A DNA stretch of 53,602 nt. Origin: Oscillospiraceae bacterium. GTDB taxonomy: Bacteria > Bacillota_A > Clostridia > Oscillospirales > Oscillospiraceae. The DNA is taken from positions 1 to 53,602 of the forward strand of contig JAFYVA010000137.1 of the NCBI GenBank assembly GCA_017549325.1, given 5' to 3'. The translations under genes were made by a program, and so were the position numbers. The first letter of the stretch is position 1; every line of letters starts with the position of its first letter. The notes beneath the pieces are model-generated. The model was not told where the DNA came from. It made no database searches and saw only the letters and a list, made by a program, of their open reading frames with translations. Below, one piece after another: positions 52,405 through 53,602 of this stretch.

Positions 52405-53340
52405 GTGTTGATGGAAAAACTTGCCCTGTGGCCCGGCCGCAGCGATGTAACGCTGACAGCCTATGTCTCGCTGCCTGATCCCGGCTGGCCCTTCCCTACC
52501 GAGGCCCATCCTGCTGTAATCATCTGTCCCGGCGGTGCGTATCTGAACCTGTCGGCGGGAGAGAGCGCGCCTGTCGCTCTGGCACTAGCGGCGCGTGGCT
52601 ATCAGGCCTTTGTGCTGGAATACTCCGTGGCTTCCCGTGTGGAGAAAGCGGAGCAGTGCCGCCGTCCTGCCCAGCTGATGGACCTTGCCAAGGCCATGGT
52701 GACGGTGCGGGAAAACGCTGAAAAGTGGAACCTCGACGGCAATAAGATCGCTGTGATGGGATTCTCTGCCGGTGGCCACCTCTGTGCTGAGTACGCGACC
52801 CACTGGCATGAGCCGTGGTTGGCAGAAGCTATCGGCGTTAACAGCACGCAGCTCCGTCCCGATGCGGCGGTGTTGGGTTATGCCATTACCGACTATATGC
52901 TGCAAAAAGAACAGGCGGGAGAACACGACCCCATGTTCCGCGCTTCCCATCAAGCATTTTTGGGCGGAAACCTGAGCGATGAAATGTTGGAGCAGGTGAG
53001 CCCCTGTCGCCATGTGGGGAAACATACACCTCCGATGTTTTTGGTACATGCTGCTGACGACGGAATGGTGCCCGTAGCGCACTCTTTGCAGATGGCGCAG
53101 GCACTGACGTCAGCAGGCGTGTCCTGTGAAATGCACATGTTCCAGCAAGGTGACCACGGTTTTGGCGTGGGACACCCCATGGATCGTCCATGGGAAGCAC
53201 ACCGCAACCGCGCTTGTGCCGCTTGGCTGGATCTTGCCCACACATGGCTGCTGAAGCAATTCTCTCCCGAGACAAAAGAACCGCCTCTGCCCTCGGCAGA
53301 AGAGTTTTTCCGGGCATTGGAGGCAAAAAACAACGCCTGA
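52405..53340 (+). CDS. Alpha/beta-hydrolase esterase
   Basis: 311 residues, no signal peptide. VIICPGGAYLNLSAGESAP holds the oxyanion motif, GFSAGGHL the nucleophile Ser121, HAADDGMVPV the Asp and QGDHGFGVG the His of the triad. It resembles xylan acetyl esterases and BD-FAE-type esterases that strip acetyl or feruloyl groups. I use GTG 52405 with GGAGAAG eight bases upstream; ATG 52411 is the alternative. It is 12 bases after pgmB and co-transcribed. Confidence 0.92.
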   Translation: MLMEKLALWPGRSDVTLTAYVSLPDPGWPFPTEAHPAVIICPGGAYLNLSAGESAPVALALAARGYQAFVLEYSVASRVEKAEQCRRPAQLMDLAKAMVTVRENAEKWNLDGNKIAVMGFSAGGHLCAEYATHWHEPWLAEAIGVNSTQLRPDAAVLGYAITDYMLQKEQAGEHDPMFRASHQAFLGGNLSDEMLEQVSPCRHVGKHTPPMFLVHAADDGMVPVAHSLQMAQALTSAGVSCEMHMFQQGDHGFGVGHPMDRPWEAHRNRACAAWLDLAHTWLLKQFSPETKEPPLPSAEEFFRALEAKNNA

Positions 53341-53361
53341 CCCCCTAAAGGAGGGACGATG

Positions 53362-53602
53362 ATGGCAATTACAAACATCAAAATCAACGGAGTGACCACG
53401 CCCTTGGGTTATGAACCCGGGGCTTTACTCCTTTCCTGGTTGGTTGAGAATAGCGCCGCCCAAGACCAGCGCAGCGCTCGCGTTTGCGTGTGGGCCGATG
53501 GGTGCAGCGAGCCTGTGTGGGAGACCTGCGGAGACCTTCGCTGGGAGGGCACTCCCCTCCCCTTCGCACCTGCACCCTGCACTCGTTACGCTGTAGAGAT
53601 CA
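53362..53602 (+). CDS. Second GH78 alpha-L-rhamnosidase (partial, cut by window end)
   Basis: The first 80 residues read MAITNIKINGV, then PLGYEPGALLLSWLVEN, AQDQRSARVCVWADG and CGDLRWEGTPLPF. This is the N-terminal sandwich typical of GH78 enzymes (sW.v, Q.ayri.V, lWDSG, L.p.trY pattern). I choose ATG 53362 with GGAGG seven bases upstream over ATG 53359. It is not a duplicate of the GH78 at 37863 by eye. The catalytic part lies beyond the window. Confidence 0.75.
   Translation, partial: MAITNIKINGVTTPLGYEPGALLLSWLVENSAAQDQRSARVCVWADGCSEPVWETCGDLRWEGTPLPFAPAPCTRYAVEI

Overview
This window looks like a chromosome segment of a GC-rich, gut-type anaerobic Firmicute of class Clostridia, most likely order Oscillospirales. 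The signs are AGGAGG-type ribosome sites, sigma-A-like promoters in AT-rich gaps, SpoIIE/STAS partner switching, a YhaM exonuclease, a DUF4143 ATPase, a large serine recombinase, and an L-rhamnose locus with many intracellular glycosidases. No rRNA gene gives a firmer placement; the taxonomy is inference.

Layout. 1-1378: 5' part of typA (minus strand) and a tRNA-Arg(CCT). 1422-8803: a seven-gene minus-strand run built around a partner-switching module: acetyltransferase, degenerate receiver, STAS protein, one protein carrying 5TM-LYT, sensor, HAMP, PP2C and anti-sigma-type ATPase domains, a STAS-kinase fusion, an unknown tail-anchored protein and a PHP phosphoesterase. 8922-12005: a LytS-like histidine kinase, its response regulator and an unknown protein. 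12192-16081: NhaC antiporter, then a cytosolic Bmp-domain protein coupled to a metallophosphoesterase. 16116-16780: an Xre repressor with twin operators and a divergent small membrane protein. 16819-19995: dapF-lysA-dcyD. 20182-22197: an Old-Yellow-Enzyme-type reductase.

22252-32841 is an AT-richer accessory island. It starts in a 5'-truncated polysaccharide deacetylase and carries two tandem tyrosine-recombinase-like genes, one with an intact active site and one lacking key residues, bounded by TTTTTACCCC repeats. It continues with a DUF4143 ATPase, a ribbon-helix-helix protein, a candidate structured RNA, a large serine recombinase with a small upstream ORF, a YhaM-type nuclease, a frameshifted Xre gene and a decayed gene of unknown family.

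32938-53602 is a sugar-catabolism region. The minus-strand operon araC, GH78, rhaB, rhaA, rhaD, YczE-like, GH43 diverges from a plus-strand operon: sugar ABC transporter (ATPase, permease, lipoprotein, permease), MBL hydrolase, GH2, GH3, beta-phosphoglucomutase-like HAD protein, esterase, and a second GH78 cut by the window end. Only the binding protein shows an export signal. The model is uptake of intact rhamnose-containing glycosides and stepwise removal of rhamnosyl, hexosyl and ester groups in the cytoplasm, with rhamnose flowing through RhaA, RhaB and RhaD.

The items most worth a second look are the active/inactive recombinase pair with its repeats, the all-in-one partner switch with a STAS-kinase fusion, the tRNA-Arg with a T19/A56 swap of a near-universal tertiary pair, and the candidate RNA at 28677-28884.
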